Notes under the pieces: model-generated | What the model saw: only the letters and a program-made list of their open reading frames with translations | Database searches by the model: none | What the model was told of the DNA's origin: nothing | NCBI RefSeq assembly: GCF_000278215.1 | Contig: NZ_JH725064.1 | Coordinates: forward strand, 305,587-369,586 | Reading direction: 5' to 3' | Origin: Bartonella rattimassiliensis 15908 | GTDB taxonomy: Bacteria; Pseudomonadota; Alphaproteobacteria; Rhizobiales; Rhizobiaceae | DNA length: 64,000 nt | In this document: in pieces, positions 19,309 to 28,184 of the stretch | How positions within the stretch are numbered: position 1 is the first letter of the stretch | Layout of the letters: every line of letters starts with the position of its first letter | Position numbers and translations under genes: made by a program

Positions 19309-20930
19309 TGGGAGCTTGCGTGCATCACCTTCTTATTTTTCCTATTCTTTTGCCGTTAAGTACAGGAGCACTTCTCCTTTTCTATGATGAACGTCGTTCA
19401 AAATTGAAATCACTCATAAGTATCTTTTCTGCTGCTGTGTTAGTTGTTGTGTCTGCTTTATTGGTGAGACGCACTCTTGAAGTTGCGCCAGCTTTAGATG
19501 TTTATCGGCTTGGGAATTGGTCTTCCCCTTTCGGTATTGTTTTAGTGTTGGATCGTTTAAGCGCTATGATGCTTTTACTTTCTAGTCTATTGATTACTGC
19601 AGCATTGATTTTTGCACGAGCATATTGGTATAAAGCAGGTCCTCATTTTCAGTCATTGATGCAATTTTTTATGGTGGGAATAAATGGCGCTTTTTTGACA
19701 GGTGATTTATTTAATTTATTTGTATTTTTCGAAGTGATGTTAACAGCTTCTTATGGGCTTGCGTTGCATGGCTCTGGTCCGTTACGTGTGCGTGCAGGAT
19801 TGCATTATGTCGTGATTAATCTGGTTGCTTCATTGTTTTTTCTCATTGGTGCGGCACTCATTTATGGAATCGTAGGCACGCTCAATATGGCCGATTTGGC
19901 TGTAAAAATAAAATATATAGCCTCTAGTGATGTGATTTTATTTGAAATAGGTGCAGCTCTTTTGGGAATTACTTTCTTGTTAAAAGCAGGGATCTGGCCA
20001 TTGAATTTTTGGTTGATGCCAACTTACAGTGCAGCAGTCGCGCCCGTTGGAGCTTCTTTTGCACTTTTAAGCAAGGTGGGTATTTATATTATTCTACGTT
20101 TAACATTGCTATGGTTTGGACCTGAAAGTGGACATTTTAGCCATTTTGGTCAAATGGTTTTGTTTTACGGTGGCCTTGCCACTATGGCTTTTGGTTTTAT
20201 TGGGGTGTTGGCAAGCCAAGTTTTAGTACGTTTGGTGGCTTATAGTGTTTTAGTCTCTTCTGGCACATTGTTGACAGCGATTGGAATTGGCAATACAGCC
20301 CTGATTGCAGGGGCACTCTTTTATATTATTTCCTCAACTTTGGCTCTTGGTGCTTTTTTTCTTTTGGTGGAATTGGTGGAACGTTGTCAAGATGTAGCAG
20401 CAAATGTTTTGACGGTTACAATGGAGGTTTATGGTGACGATGAAGAGCAAGAAGAAGATGAAGTGGGGACGTATTTACCGGTAAATTTGGCAATTCTTGG
20501 AGCTTGTTTTGGGCTTTGTGCACTTTTGATTATTGGTCTACCACCTTTTTCTGGTTTTGTTGCTAAATTTATGATGTTCGTGGCACTCTTAAATCATAGT
20601 AGAGAAAATCTTTCTACTGCTTTACCCGTTTATCATGATTGGCTTTTTATAACTTTTGTTACTCTATCTAGTTTTGCTGCTTTGATTGCAATGACCAGAA
20701 CGGGTATTCGGACTTTTTGGGTTTCTCTTGAAGAGAAGATTCCACGGGTGCAAGTGATTGAATTTGCCTCTGTTACTGCGCTCATTGCTTTGTGTTTTCT
20801 TATTACAATTGTTGCTGGTCCTATTAGTCGTTATATGCTTGAAACAGCCAAAACTTTGTATGAACCTCAAAATTATATCAGAAGCGTTTTAGATGATTTT
20901 TCTCTTGAAAATAAGGGGATGAACCGGTGA
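19305..20930 (+). CDS. mrpD: Na+/H+ antiporter subunit D
   Basis: 541 residues, about 14 membrane segments, NuoM/N-like proton-conducting subunit. FFMVGINGAFLTGDLFNLFVFFEVMLTASYGL (split positions 19670-19760) holds the conserved glutamate in the FFEV motif, and LLKAGIWPLNFWLM with SAAVAPVGASFALLSKVGIY holds the conserved lysines. A short acidic insertion (GDDEEQEEDEVG) faces the solvent. Overlaps mrpC by ATGA and mrpE by four bases, so translation is coupled. Confidence 0.92.
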   Translation: MMGACVHHLLIFPILLPLSTGALLLFYDERRSKLKSLISIFSAAVLVVVSALLVRRTLEVAPALDVYRLGNWSSPFGIVLVLDRLSAMMLLLSSLLITAALIFARAYWYKAGPHFQSLMQFFMVGINGAFLTGDLFNLFVFFEVMLTASYGLALHGSGPLRVRAGLHYVVINLVASLFFLIGAALIYGIVGTLNMADLAVKIKYIASSDVILFEIGAALLGITFLLKAGIWPLNFWLMPTYSAAVAPVGASFALLSKVGIYIILRLTLLWFGPESGHFSHFGQMVLFYGGLATMAFGFIGVLASQVLVRLVAYSVLVSSGTLLTAIGIGNTALIAGALFYIISSTLALGAFFLLVELVERCQDVAANVLTVTMEVYGDDEEQEEDEVGTYLPVNLAILGACFGLCALLIIGLPPFSGFVAKFMMFVALLNHSRENLSTALPVYHDWLFITFVTLSSFAALIAMTRTGIRTFWVSLEEKIPRVQVIEFASVTALIALCFLITIVAGPISRYMLETAKTLYEPQNYIRSVLDDFSLENKGMNR

Positions 20931-21403
20931 AATATTGTTATTCTTTTTCTAGCGTAGCAATTGTTTTTATGTGGCTGATTTTAAATGGTTTTAGTTTCGG
21001 CCAATTGCTTTTAGGGTTTATCATTGCTGTGTTTGGGGGATGGATGATGAGACTTCTTGAGTCGGAAAAGATAAAAATTAAAAGTTGGCGTGCTGTTTTG
21101 CAATTGTCTTTTCGCGTGTTTATCGATTCTATCGTGTCAAATATCGCAGTAGCTTACTTTATTTTAACCAAAAAATTTCGAAAACATCAATCTGGTTTTA
21201 TTGTGGTGCCCATTTCACTTGAAAGTCGTACAGCTTTAGCTGTTTTAGCATGTATTCTTTCAGCAACTCCAGGGACTGCTTGGATTGCCTATAGTAGAAA
21301 GAATAGTGAACTTTTGCTTCATGTCTTAAATTTTAAAAATGGATATGATTACCAACAATTGATCAAAAAACGCTATGAGCAATTACTTTTGGAGATTTTT
21401 TAA
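20927..21403 (+). CDS. mrpE: Na+/H+ antiporter subunit E
   Basis: 158 residues, small membrane subunit of the Mrp complex. Two N-terminal hydrophobic segments and the conserved AVLACILSATPGTAWI block (about residue 103) identify MrpE/MnhE. The start GTG overlaps the mrpD stop, and its last base is the first of mrpF. Confidence 0.9.
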   Translation: MKYCYSFSSVAIVFMWLILNGFSFGQLLLGFIIAVFGGWMMRLLESEKIKIKSWRAVLQLSFRVFIDSIVSNIAVAYFILTKKFRKHQSGFIVVPISLESRTALAVLACILSATPGTAWIAYSRKNSELLLHVLNFKNGYDYQQLIKKRYEQLLLEIF

Positions 21404-21684
21404 TGAGTATGGTGATCCTTTATTGGGGGCTTTACGTTTCACAGTTTTTTTTAAGTTTGTCCATGATTCTTGCACTGTTTCGGTTGATTCGTGGTCCACG
21501 GGCACAAGATCGGATTGTTGGTTTGGATGCCCTTTATATAATTACTATTCTTTTGTTTCTTACATTTGATATCCGTTCAGGAACAACCATTTATTTTGTT
21601 GCAGCTCTCATTATTGGATTATTGGGACCTGTATCAAGTATTGCGTTGGCAAAATTCTTAATGCGAGGAGAGATTATTGAATGA
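21403..21684 (+). CDS. mrpF: Na+/H+ antiporter subunit F
   Basis: 93 residues with three membrane segments. FRLIRGPRAQDRIVGLDAL is the diagnostic MrpF motif, linked to cation or bile-salt efflux in homologues. The TAATG overlap with mrpE and ATGA overlap with mrpG keep it in the operon. Confidence 0.92.
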   Translation: MSMVILYWGLYVSQFFLSLSMILALFRLIRGPRAQDRIVGLDALYIITILLFLTFDIRSGTTIYFVAALIIGLLGPVSSIALAKFLMRGEIIE

Positions 21685-22091
21685 ATGATGATGTATCGCT
21701 TGTTGTTGCTATTGCTGTTACATTTTTTTTGATATTAGGCTCTGGTCTCACATTAATTGGAATGATAGGGCTGGTGCGCCTTCCCACTTTTTATAAACGT
21801 TTACATATGCTTTCATTGAGTACAAGCTGGGGCGCTGGCAGTGTTCTTGTTGCATCATTTCTTTATTCGATTTTTGTAGATCATCATTTTGTTTTTCATG
21901 AATTTTTATTGATGATTTTTTTACTTGTAACAATACCTGTTGCTTCTATGCTCGTCTCACAAGCAGCTGCTTATCGACATTATGCAAGAAACAAATTAGA
22001 AAAACCGCTGGCTCTTTTATCACGTCAGATTGAAGAACAAACATCTGCTTCAGAAGAAATATTATGTGATACGAGCCAGAGCGATTTTTGA
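21681..22091 (+). CDS. mrpG: Na+/H+ antiporter subunit G
   Basis: 136 residues, three membrane segments, last gene of the mrp operon. GSGLTLIGMIGLVRLPTFYKRLHMLSLSTS-type sequence (21737-21830) is the conserved MrpG core; the charged C-terminal tail is cytosolic. It converges on the MliC-like gene with only 17 bp between the stop codons. Confidence 0.92.
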   Translation: MNDDVSLVVAIAVTFFLILGSGLTLIGMIGLVRLPTFYKRLHMLSLSTSWGAGSVLVASFLYSIFVDHHFVFHEFLLMIFLLVTIPVASMLVSQAAAYRHYARNKLEKPLALLSRQIEEQTSASEEILCDTSQSDF

Positions 22092-22108
22092 AACGCAGTG
22101 AGCTTTTT

Positions 22109-22498
22109 TTATTCTGTTTTTTGTTCTTCTACACATTGAATGAGATTTTTTCCTTCTGGATCATTAATAAGATCAGAAAGCGTGGCTTCATCTCCTTTTG
22201 TCCACCATATATAGGATCCTCCCATATATTTTACTCCAGAAGCATTTATGCTTCGAGAAGCGATGATACGTTTTCCGTTCCACTTGAAATCAACAAGCGA
22301 AATGTTACCAGCATTGAGATAGGTTACTTCAATATGCTCTTTACTTGTGCCTGTATCACATTGATAGGAAACAATTTCTGTTGTTGGCTCTGGATCATCT
22401 GGTACTTCAATCACTAAAGAGCCAGCAAAGGCATTGAGTGAACTGAACAGCGATAAGCTTAAAGCAGCAAAAAATCCTATAATAAAAGCTTTTTTCAT
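22109..22498 (-). CDS. MliC family lysozyme inhibitor-like protein (copy 1)
   Basis: 129 residues. Signal peptide (KKAFIIGFFAALSLSLF...NAFA) followed by a small beta-barrel with VSYQCDTG, VDFKWNGKRIIAS, SGVKYMGGSYIWWTKGDEATL and a final C. This is the layout of the MliC/C-lysozyme inhibitor domain (YxC...W.G..I...aSGxkY....W...g.eatL with two cysteines). It should act in the periplasm against host c-type lysozyme. No lipobox cysteine, so it is secreted rather than lipid-anchored. The gene at 22516 is a close paralogue, 17 bp upstream. Confidence 0.75.
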   Translation of the reverse strand: MKKAFIIGFFAALSLSLFSSLNAFAGSLVIEVPDDPEPTTEIVSYQCDTGTSKEHIEVTYLNAGNISLVDFKWNGKRIIASRSINASGVKYMGGSYIWWTKGDEATLSDLINDPEGKNLIQCVEEQKTE

Positions 22499-22515
22499 GA
22501 TATTTCCTTAGTTAT

Positions 22516-22899
22516 TTAAAATAATAACAGTGATTCATCCTTACAGAGGATGGGATTTTTTTCTTCTGGGTCTTGAATAAGATCGTAAAGAGTTACTTCT
22601 TTATTTTTTTCCCACCAAATATATTGCTCCCCCACATATTTTGCTCCAGAAGCAGCAATAACATTAGCTGCGATAATACGATCGCCTTTCCATTTGAAAC
22701 TAACCAATGAAATATTATCAGCGTTGTGATAGGTTGCTTCAATGCGTTCTTTATTCGCTCCCATATTACATTGATAGGTTATGGTTTCTGTTTCTGGATT
22801 GTCTGATACCTCAATAATTAAAGAAGCAGCCAAAGCACAGCTTACATTGAAAAATAATAAAGAGGAAAAAAATCCTAAAATACGTAGAGTTTTTTTCAT
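22516..22899 (-). CDS. MliC family lysozyme inhibitor-like protein (copy 2)
   Basis: 127 residues, paralogous to the downstream gene: signal peptide ending NVSCALAA, then ITYQCNMGANKERIEATY, VSFKWKGDRIIAA, SGAKYVGEQYIWWEKNKEVTL and a C-terminal cysteine. The two genes are tandem, in one probable operon, and differ at many positions, so the duplication is not recent. The C-lysozyme inhibitor domain suggests protection of peptidoglycan from host lysozyme during infection. Confidence 0.75.
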   Translation of the reverse strand: MKKTLRILGFFSSLLFFNVSCALAASLIIEVSDNPETETITYQCNMGANKERIEATYHNADNISLVSFKWKGDRIIAANVIAASGAKYVGEQYIWWEKNKEVTLYDLIQDPEEKNPILCKDESLLLF

Positions 22900-22938
22900 A
22901 ATGCTTCCCTATATGAAAAGTAATTTGTCTTAGCATGA

Positions 22939-23241
22939 TGGTGTCCACGGCAGGATTCGAACCTGCGACCCCAGGATTCATACCACTTCGGTTTTCACCG
23001 CCAGCCTTATAAGCTGTTCGTGGTCTGGACTGTCTCTTCACCTTGAAGCTTGTGCTTTTTAGGTGCTGCCCGTTCAGTCTCTACACCTTCCTCTCATGTG
23101 GAAAGAGGCTTGGCTCGGGATTGGCATATAGTTACCCATGAAGCTTTCCCCGAATTTGAGCAAATCCATTTTAAAGATTTCTCTTCAAAATGCCCAATTC
23201 CTTTAGGAATCCTGTGCTCTATCCTGCTGAGCTACGCAGAC
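22939..23241 (-). tRNA. tRNA-Arg (anticodon CCT) interrupted by a group I intron
   Basis: Exon 1 (23205-23241) carries the 5' acceptor GTCTGCG, the D arm and the anticodon stem to TTCCT. Exon 2 (22939-22978) begins AATCCTGG and has the T arm with GGTTCGAATCC, the acceptor CGTGGAC, discriminator A and encoded CCA. Joined, the anticodon stem CAGGA/TCCTG encloses loop TTCCTAA, anticodon CCT. Group I introns at the anticodon loop of tRNA-Arg(CCU) are known from Agrobacterium and other alphaproteobacteria. Confidence 0.9.
22979..23204 (-). ncRNA. Group I intron in tRNA-Arg(CCU), 226 nt
   Basis: The intron follows exon base T (last base of the anticodon) and ends in G, the terminal guanosine expected of group I introns. 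Conserved core words are present in order: GTGTAGAGACTGAACGGGC (R/P7-like) and AAGGTGAAGAGACAGTCC (S element with the P7 3' strand). Two candidate P1 pairings involve the exon end: ATTCCT with AGGAAT close by, or CCT with GGG further in. No homing endonuclease frame fits in 226 nt. Small size and host position agree with the tRNA-intron subclass. Confidence 0.85.
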
Positions 23242-23301
23242 ATCATCATATTTATTCCTTTAATAGAAGTATAAAAACGAATCAATTATATTCAATATGA
23301 A

Positions 23302-24435
23302 TTAACGAATTTCTGTTAATTTTTGTTCCAAAAAGGATAAAACTGCATCTGATGGAACATTTTTTGCAATAAATGATTGACCAAGCCCGCGTGTTAAAAT
23401 GAACGTCAAATTATTTTGTGAAACTTTTTTATCTTGGGCAATGAGAGTCATTAAAGCTTCAGCATTTGGTAGACCTCCTGGGATATCCTTTAATCGCGTA
23501 GGTAACCCTATGGCTTTAAGGTGTACTTCGATACGATTTATGAGTGTGGAGTCTATTAAATTCAGTTGCGCAGAGAATTGGTGTGCAAGAACTATTCCAA
23601 TTGCTACAGCTTCACCGTGAATTAAACGCTTTGAGTCATAAGCGGTTGCTGTTTCAAGCATGTGTCCAAATGTATGACCGAGGTTTAAGAGTGCGCGCTC
23701 GCCTGTTTCGTATTCGTCATGTGCTATAATGGCAGCTTTAAATTGGCATGAGCGAACAATGGCTTCTGTTCGTAGAGGGCCATTAGAAAAAATTTCTTGT
23801 CCATTTTTTTCAAGCCATTCAAAAAAATCAGGCTGGTTAATGAGTCCATATTTTACCATTTCTGCGTAACCAGCACGAAATTCACGCAGTGGTAGGGTAT
23901 CAAGGACACACGTGTCAGCAATAACACATTGCGGTTGATAAAAAGCACCAATAAGATTTTTGCCATATCGACTGTTGATGCCCGTTTTTCCACCAACAGA
24001 GGAATCAATTTGTGCAAGAAGTGTTGTGGGCATTTGAATAAAATTCATACCACGGCGGATCATACTTGCTGCAAATCCTGCTAGATCGCCAATGACACCA
24101 CCGCCAAAAGCTATAACACAATCACCTCTTTCTAAATGCGTAGCAAGAATTTTATCGATGACAACTTGCAGGGTTGAAAATGATTTTGATTGTTCTCCTG
24201 CTTCTACAATAATAGGGACAGTGTGAATTTTATTTTTTGTTAACTCTGCTTGTAGCGAATCTAAATGGAGAGATGCGACATTTGTATCTGTAACAATTGC
24301 CAAACGTGTTTGATGAAAATCTTTCTGCTTAAAAGAATGATTAATCTGTAAAGCAGCTTGTGCGATAAGATTTGGACCAATGATGATATCATAACAGTGC
24401 GTGTTCAATTTAACGGTGACGGTTTTGACTTTCAT
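23302..24435 (-). CDS. aroB: 3-dehydroquinate synthase
   Basis: 377 residues. Second step of the shikimate pathway: DAHP to 3-dehydroquinate, NAD+ and Zn2+ dependent. The nucleotide loop [18 protein letters not shown] (about residues 105-122), [21 protein letters not shown], and the metal ligands in [14 protein letters not shown] (His) and [10 protein letters not shown] (His) are all present. Same orientation and 17 bp after aroK, an arrangement common to alphaproteobacteria, so aroK-aroB form one operon for chorismate synthesis. Confidence 0.95.
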   Translation of the reverse strand: MKVKTVTVKLNTHCYDIIIGPNLIAQAALQINHSFKQKDFHQTRLAIVTDTNVASLHLDSLQAELTKNKIHTVPIIVEAGEQSKSFSTLQVVIDKILATHLERGDCVIAFGGGVIGDLAGFAASMIRRGMNFIQMPTTLLAQIDSSVGGKTGINSRYGKNLIGAFYQPQCVIADTCVLDTLPLREFRAGYAEMVKYGLINQPDFFEWLEKNGQEIFSNGPLRTEAIVRSCQFKAAIIAHDEYETGERALLNLGHTFGHMLETATAYDSKRLIHGEAVAIGIVLAHQFSAQLNLIDSTLINRIEVHLKAIGLPTRLKDIPGGLPNAEALMTLIAQDKKVSQNNLTFILTRGLGQSFIAKNVPSDAVLSFLEQKLTEIR

Positions 24436-24452
24436 GCTTGTTCTTTCTGTTG

Positions 24453-25043
24453 TTATTTTTCCGTATGGAGGTAGTGCTGTAAAGATCGTATGACATTTTT
24501 TGCCAAGCTGTAGGGACTTTCTTTATAACTGTTAATTGTTAAGTTTGCTTTTGCATAGATAGGATAACGCTGTTCCATGAGTTTTTGCATCGTTTCTTTA
24601 GGATTTGCTGTTTGAAGAAGGGGGCGTGTTGGACGCTTAGAAACTCGTTGCATAAGGATATCAAGATCTACTTTCAGCCAGATGGATATTCCATTTTGAT
24701 GGATGGCTTGTCGTGTATCTTGATTCATATAAGCGCCGCCACCTGTTGCTAAAACAAGAGGACGTTTTTTTATGAGATTGAGAATAATACGCTGTTCAAG
24801 AATACGAAATTCCGCTTCTCCGTAAATTTGAAAGATTTCTTTGATAGACATTTGTGCTGCTTTTTCGATTTCTTGATCAGAATCATAAAAGGGTAAACCA
24901 AGCATGTTAGCAATACGTTTTCCGATGACTGATTTTCCTGCTCCCATGAGACCAACAAACACAAGAGCTTGGTTGTCGATAGATGATAAGATTTGTCTTT
25001 TTATTTGTGACAGGGGGAGAGGATGAGGTCGATTATTTTTCAT
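24453..25043 (-). CDS. aroK: Shikimate kinase
   Basis: 196 residues. ATP-dependent phosphorylation of shikimate at the 3-hydroxyl. Walker A is [15 protein letters not shown] (residues about 32-46). [11 protein letters not shown] holds the shikimate-binding Asp, LATGGGAYM the Walker B-like GGG loop, and RPTRPLL the lid arginines. The N-terminus has about 20 extra residues, common in alphaproteobacterial AroK. First gene of the aroK-aroB operon. Confidence 0.95.
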   Translation of the reverse strand: MKNNRPHPLPLSQIKRQILSSIDNQALVFVGLMGAGKSVIGKRIANMLGLPFYDSDQEIEKAAQMSIKEIFQIYGEAEFRILEQRIILNLIKKRPLVLATGGGAYMNQDTRQAIHQNGISIWLKVDLDILMQRVSKRPTRPLLQTANPKETMQKLMEQRYPIYAKANLTINSYKESPYSLAKNVIRSLQHYLHTEK

Positions 25044-25139
25044 AGCTTATTTCGGCATTTATCTGCTTTAAAGTCAATTCCTGTTAATCTTTATAAAGTA
25101 GAATAAGAGATAGAGTATTTTGAAAAAGTTTATTGTTTT

Positions 25140-25298
25140 ATGCCAACATTGACCAGATTTTTGATGATTCTTGCTATTTTGCTTACTATTCTTTTTAGTA
25201 TAATGATCATTCTTGTGATTTTTGTTGAGCCCGTAACGGTGGATATGTCTGTGGATGTCCCTTTGGATTCACTGAGTCTTTCCTTGAGAATGGATTAA
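25140..25298 (+). CDS. Small membrane protein overlapping xerD
   Basis: 52 residues, too short for most gene callers: MPTLTRFLMILAILLTIL, then a continuous hydrophobic helix to FVEPVTVDMSVDVPLDSL and LSLRMD. One transmembrane helix with a short periplasmic or cytosolic tail containing FVEP. Its TAA overlaps the xerD ATG by one base (TAATG), so the two should be co-translated. A short protein with a similar FVEP motif sits before xerD in other Rhizobiales as I recall; its function is unknown. Confidence 0.7.
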   Translation: MPTLTRFLMILAILLTILFSIMIILVIFVEPVTVDMSVDVPLDSLSLSLRMD

Positions 25299-26236
25299 TG
25301 AAAAATAATATGGTGATAGAGCGTTTTCTTGAAATGATGAGTGCTGAACGAGGCGCTTCTGCCCATACACTTGCAGCTTATCAACATGATTTACAGTGGG
25401 CGCAAGACGAATTATCTTCGTATTCTGTTGCGCTCCTTTCAGCACAAAAGAAAGATTTAATTGGCCTTTTGTCGCTTATGCATACATTTGGTTTTGCTGC
25501 ATCTTCACAAGCACGTCGTTTATCGACATTGCGTCAATTTTATCAGTTTCTTTATGCAGAAGGACTAAGAGAAGATGATCCTTCCAATGATATTGATGCA
25601 CCTCGTCAACGGCGTCCTTTGCCTAAAATTATCAGTGAAGATGTGGTGACAAAATTTCTTGATTCGGCGCAATTGGAGGTTAATCAAGCTGTTTATGGGT
25701 CTAAGAATTATCTGCGTGCATTGCGTCTTCAGCTGTTGAGTGAAATGCTTTATGCAACAGGATTACGCATTAGTGAGTTGGTGAGTCTGCCAGTTCAGGC
25801 TGTGCGGGGGAAATCATACAGTATTTTGGTTTGCGGTAAGGGAAAGAGAGAACGAATGGTGCTATTATCAAAAAAAGCATATCAAGTTCTTTTACAGTGG
25901 TTGGATTTGCGTGATCAAGGAAAAGATGCGAAAACTCCTTATCTTTTTCCAGCGCATTCAGAAACAGGGTATATTGCGCGTCAAGTTGTTGCAAGGGAAT
26001 TGAAAAGTCTTGCTAAAAGAGCTGGAATAAAAAGTAATCACTTTTCTCCCCATATGTTGCGCCACGCTTTTGCTAGCCATCTTTTGCAAAATGGGGCAGA
26101 TTTGCGAGCTGTTCAACATTTATTAGGTCATTCTGATATTTCTACTACTCAGATTTATACCCATGTGTTGGAAGAAGGGCTTTATCGTTTAGTCAGTGAG
26201 CATCATCCGCTTGCTGATGGGCAAAAGGCTCGTTAA
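25298..26236 (+). CDS. xerD: Tyrosine recombinase XerD
   Basis: 312 residues. Site-specific recombinase that resolves chromosome dimers at dif together with XerC. N-terminal SAM-like core-binding domain (MMSAERGASAHTLAAYQHDL), then the catalytic domain: Arg in MLYATGLRISELVSL, Lys in GKGKRERMV, HxxR in HMLRHAFASHLL, His in LLGHSDISTTQIYTHV with the nucleophile Tyr. All catalytic residues are intact and the length is normal, so this is the housekeeping enzyme and not a phage integrase. Confidence 0.93.
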   Translation: MKNNMVIERFLEMMSAERGASAHTLAAYQHDLQWAQDELSSYSVALLSAQKKDLIGLLSLMHTFGFAASSQARRLSTLRQFYQFLYAEGLREDDPSNDIDAPRQRRPLPKIISEDVVTKFLDSAQLEVNQAVYGSKNYLRALRLQLLSEMLYATGLRISELVSLPVQAVRGKSYSILVCGKGKRERMVLLSKKAYQVLLQWLDLRDQGKDAKTPYLFPAHSETGYIARQVVARELKSLAKRAGIKSNHFSPHMLRHAFASHLLQNGADLRAVQHLLGHSDISTTQIYTHVLEEGLYRLVSEHHPLADGQKAR

Positions 26237-26298
26237 AGAAAAGGTGATGTTTTTGAAAAATACTTTATAATATAAGTGATACTGAATGAGTTGGTACA

Positions 26299-27255
26299 AT
26301 GCATAATTATCTTGATTTTGAAAAACCAGTTGCTGATCTCGATGGGAAAATTCTTGAATTAAAAAAGATTTTTCAGGAAAAAGGCAGTCTTGATATGAGT
26401 GATGAGATTGCTCGTCTTGAAAAACGTTCCCAAACGGCATTGCACGATATTTATAGAAAATTATCGCCGTGGCAGAAAACACAAGTCGCTCGTCATCCTG
26501 ATCGTCCTCATTTTATGGACTACTCTAAACGCCTATTGAGTGATATGACACCTTTGGCAGGAGATCGCAAGTTTGCTGAAGATGAGGCTATTCAAGCCGG
26601 GTTTGCACGCTTTAAAGGAGAAGCAGTTGCTTATATCGGTCAAGAAAAAGGTCATGATACACAAACGCGTTTGCGCTATAATTTTGGTTCTGCACGTCCA
26701 GAAGGATATCGTAAAGCTGTACGTATTATGGAAATGGCTGACCGCTTTGGTTTGCCTCTTCTCACTTTCGTTGATACGGCGGGTGCTTACCCTGGTGTAA
26801 GCGCTGAAGAACGTGGGCAAGCAGAAGCAATTGCTCAATCAACAGCTGCAACTTTACGTTTGAAGGTTCCTGTTGTCTCGGTTGTTATTGGAGAAGGTGG
26901 CTCAGGCGGGGCAATAGCAATTGCGGCTGCCAATAAAGTTTATATGTTGGAACATGCGATTTACTCTGTTATTTCTCCAGAAGGAGCTGCTTCTATTTTA
27001 TGGCGTGATCCAGCTCGTGCAAAAGATGCTGCAATGAATATGCGTATTACTGCTCAAGATTTGTATCGCTTAGAGATTATTGATGGTATTATTTCAGAGC
27101 CTTTAGGAGGGGCACATCGCGCCAAAGAGATTGCCATTGATGCAACGGGTGAGGTTATTTCAGAGGCTTTAAGAGATATGGCTGGAAAAGATGGTCAAGT
27201 TCTTAAACAAGAACGAAGAGAAAAATACCTTCAAATTGGTCGCTCACTAACATAA
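26299..27255 (+). CDS. accA: Acetyl-CoA carboxylase carboxyltransferase subunit alpha
   Basis: 318 residues. Transfers CO2 from carboxybiotin to acetyl-CoA, first committed step of fatty acid synthesis, in complex with AccD. Hallmarks: RHPDRPHFMDY, PEGYRKAVRIMEMADRFGLPL-type block, FVDTAGAYPGVSAEERGQAEAIA and GEGGSGGAIAI (oxyanion hole region) and VISPEGAASILWRD. Follows xerD after 62 bp on the same strand. Confidence 0.95.
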   Translation: MHNYLDFEKPVADLDGKILELKKIFQEKGSLDMSDEIARLEKRSQTALHDIYRKLSPWQKTQVARHPDRPHFMDYSKRLLSDMTPLAGDRKFAEDEAIQAGFARFKGEAVAYIGQEKGHDTQTRLRYNFGSARPEGYRKAVRIMEMADRFGLPLLTFVDTAGAYPGVSAEERGQAEAIAQSTAATLRLKVPVVSVVIGEGGSGGAIAIAAANKVYMLEHAIYSVISPEGAASILWRDPARAKDAAMNMRITAQDLYRLEIIDGIISEPLGGAHRAKEIAIDATGEVISEALRDMAGKDGQVLKQERREKYLQIGRSLT

Positions 27256-27294
27256 GGCATTTTTTTGAGGAGTGATGGTTTGGAGTTTTATTCA

Positions 27295-28044
27295 ATGATA
27301 TTTAACAGATTCCTTGCTGTATGTGTTTTGTTTATAACGGGAATATTAACGGCATGTGAAGGAAGATTACCAGCTTCTATTCGTGCTAAAGTTGAGCAAC
27401 CGCTTCCGCAAGAAATCCAGAATAGAATGGTTTTATACGATATTGATCCTTATGCACCAATTTTAATGCGGTTTTTCAAGGAAGAAAATATTGCTGAAAT
27501 TTGGAAACAATCTCGTTCAGGACCTTTTATTTTGATTGCTCGCTATGGCATTTGCAAATGGTCTGGTAAGCTTGGACCTAAATATAAAGAAGGGGATCTT
27601 CAGACACCAGAGGGTTTTTATACTATTAGCGCAAACCAAATGAATCCTTATTCAAAATATTATCTTTCTTTTAATATAGGGTTTCCTAACCTATATGATC
27701 AAGAAAACGGTCGTACTGGAAGCAATCTTATGGTGCATGGGTCTTGCTTTTCTGCCGGTTGTTATTCTATGAGTGATAAGAATATGGCTCAGATTTATGC
27801 GTTTGCACGGGATGCTTTTAAAGGAGGACAAAGAGCATTTCAGTTGCAAGCTTTTCCTTTTCGTATGACTGAGGATAATATGTTACGTCATCGCAATGAC
27901 CCTAATTATAAATTTTGGGTTATGCTTAAGAAAGGGTATGATTTTTTTGAAGAAAATCGTAAACCTCCAATCGTTGAAGTTTATGAAAAACGTTATATTT
28001 TTAATCGCGATATGGGTAAAACTTCAGTTTCCTTAATGCGGTGA
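27295..28044 (+). CDS. L,D-transpeptidase (YkuD) family lipoprotein
   Basis: About 249 residues from the ATG at 27295, chosen because GGAG lies 9 nt upstream; a TTG at 27265 is an alternative. The N-terminus is a lipoprotein signal (FNRFLAVCVLFITGILTAC), with Cys in LTAC. The YkuD catalytic site is MVHGSCFSAGCYSMS (His, Ser and the catalytic Cys in SAGC). It crosslinks or tethers peptidoglycan stems in the periplasm. EGDLQTPEGFYTI is another conserved family block. The next 1.5 kb downstream is noncoding. Confidence 0.85.
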   Translation: MIFNRFLAVCVLFITGILTACEGRLPASIRAKVEQPLPQEIQNRMVLYDIDPYAPILMRFFKEENIAEIWKQSRSGPFILIARYGICKWSGKLGPKYKEGDLQTPEGFYTISANQMNPYSKYYLSFNIGFPNLYDQENGRTGSNLMVHGSCFSAGCYSMSDKNMAQIYAFARDAFKGGQRAFQLQAFPFRMTEDNMLRHRNDPNYKFWVMLKKGYDFFEENRKPPIVEVYEKRYIFNRDMGKTSVSLMR

Positions 28045-28184
28045 GTATTATTTTAACCTGATGCATCGTAAAACACTATTGCTTATGGTGATTATATTAG
28101 GACGTATAGAAACTTTATGCATAAAGTGTTTTTGTCATAGCTCAAATATTTTATTTATAATAGTAAATTTACTTTTTGCATGTT

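Noticed and set aside
23050-23274. Protein-coding frame of 74 aa across the tRNA-Arg region
   Set aside because: It overlaps the intron-containing tRNA, which explains the sequence fully.
25298-26236. Phage integrase
   Set aside because: Full-length XerD in a conserved chromosomal setting next to accA.
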